Shown piece after piece: positions 8,113-8,132 of a DNA stretch of 8,132 bases. Every line of letters begins with the position of its first letter. The first letter of the stretch is position 1. Origin of the DNA: Megamonas hypermegale (lineage in GTDB: Bacteria > Bacillota > Negativicutes > Selenomonadales > Selenomonadaceae); the NCBI GenBank assembly GCA_002314325.1, contig DCFC01000025.1, positions 1 through 8,132 of the forward strand, given 5' to 3'. The notes below the pieces were generated by a model. The model saw nothing but the letters and a program-made list of their open reading frames with translations. It had not been told where the DNA came from and made no database searches. A program made the position numbers and the translations under genes.

Positions 8113-8132
8113 ACCGGCAACTTCCTATCCTC

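Larger units (their letters stand above)
7992..8132 (-). promoter_or_regulatory. Structured 5' leader of ykkCD, candidate riboswitch of unassigned class
   Basis: Reading the minus strand, the leader holds a single-stranded-looking GAGGATAGGAAGTTGCCGG (8132-8114), a 13-bp hairpin (8108-8079), a small TGTC-GTAA-GACA hairpin (8075-8064), about 15 unpaired bases, and the intrinsic terminator. An array of hairpins ending in a terminator before SMR efflux genes is the layout of guanidine-responsive riboswitches. I do not see the ACGR loops of guanidine-II or the conserved core I know for guanidine-I. Guanidine-IV (mepA motif) is possible, but I cannot recall its consensus well enough to claim it. 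The promoter and perhaps part of the 5' end lie beyond the window. Confidence 0.55.

Overview
The window reads as chromosomal DNA of a low-to-mid GC Firmicute. Shine-Dalgarno sites are strong (AGGAGG, GAGGTG), promoters are sigma-A-like, rho-independent hairpins are frequent, and the gene families (lac/cel PTS, GH1 phospho-beta-glucosidases, RpiR/SIS regulator, YczE-like protein, YkkC/YkkD-type SMR pair) fit Firmicutes. A Negativicute such as Megamonas or another Selenomonadaceae is my best guess from protein style, but this is a guess.

Layout. (i) 1-228: no gene; three successive inverted repeats, then the terminator of the sugar operon. (ii) 229-3592, minus strand: a beta-glucoside utilisation operon. 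It starts with its own promoter at about 3700, then the first 31 codons of a lac/cel-type EIIC permease, an IS200/IS605-type end, a 5'-truncated EIIA, and two tandem GH1 6-phospho-beta-glucosidases about 79% identical by eye. (iii) 3593-4857: control region and an RpiR-type regulator with its own promoter and terminator. Two copies of a 15-bp inverted repeat (TGAAACAnTnTTCCA type) lie at 3866-3880 and 3734-3748, upstream of the PTS promoter. (iv) 4863-7283: a YbjJ-like MFS transporter diverging from a MarR regulator and a YczE-like membrane protein; a perfect 20-bp palindrome overlaps the marR -35 element. (v) 7287-8132, minus strand: a paired SMR exporter (YkkD- and YkkC-like) behind a structured leader that ends in a strong intrinsic terminator just before the ribosome binding site.

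How it works together. The sugar locus would import and phosphorylate beta-glucosides by PTS and hydrolyse the 6-phospho products with the two GH1 enzymes, with the RpiR protein sensing a phospho-sugar. As sequenced, EIIC is lost except its first 31 codons and EIIA lacks its start, so the enzymes probably depend on a PTS encoded elsewhere, or the locus is decaying. The SMR pair probably exports guanidinium or a related small cation, and its leader looks like a transcription-attenuating riboswitch whose class I could not assign. The two most interesting items are that leader and the IS605-associated collapse of the PTS genes.
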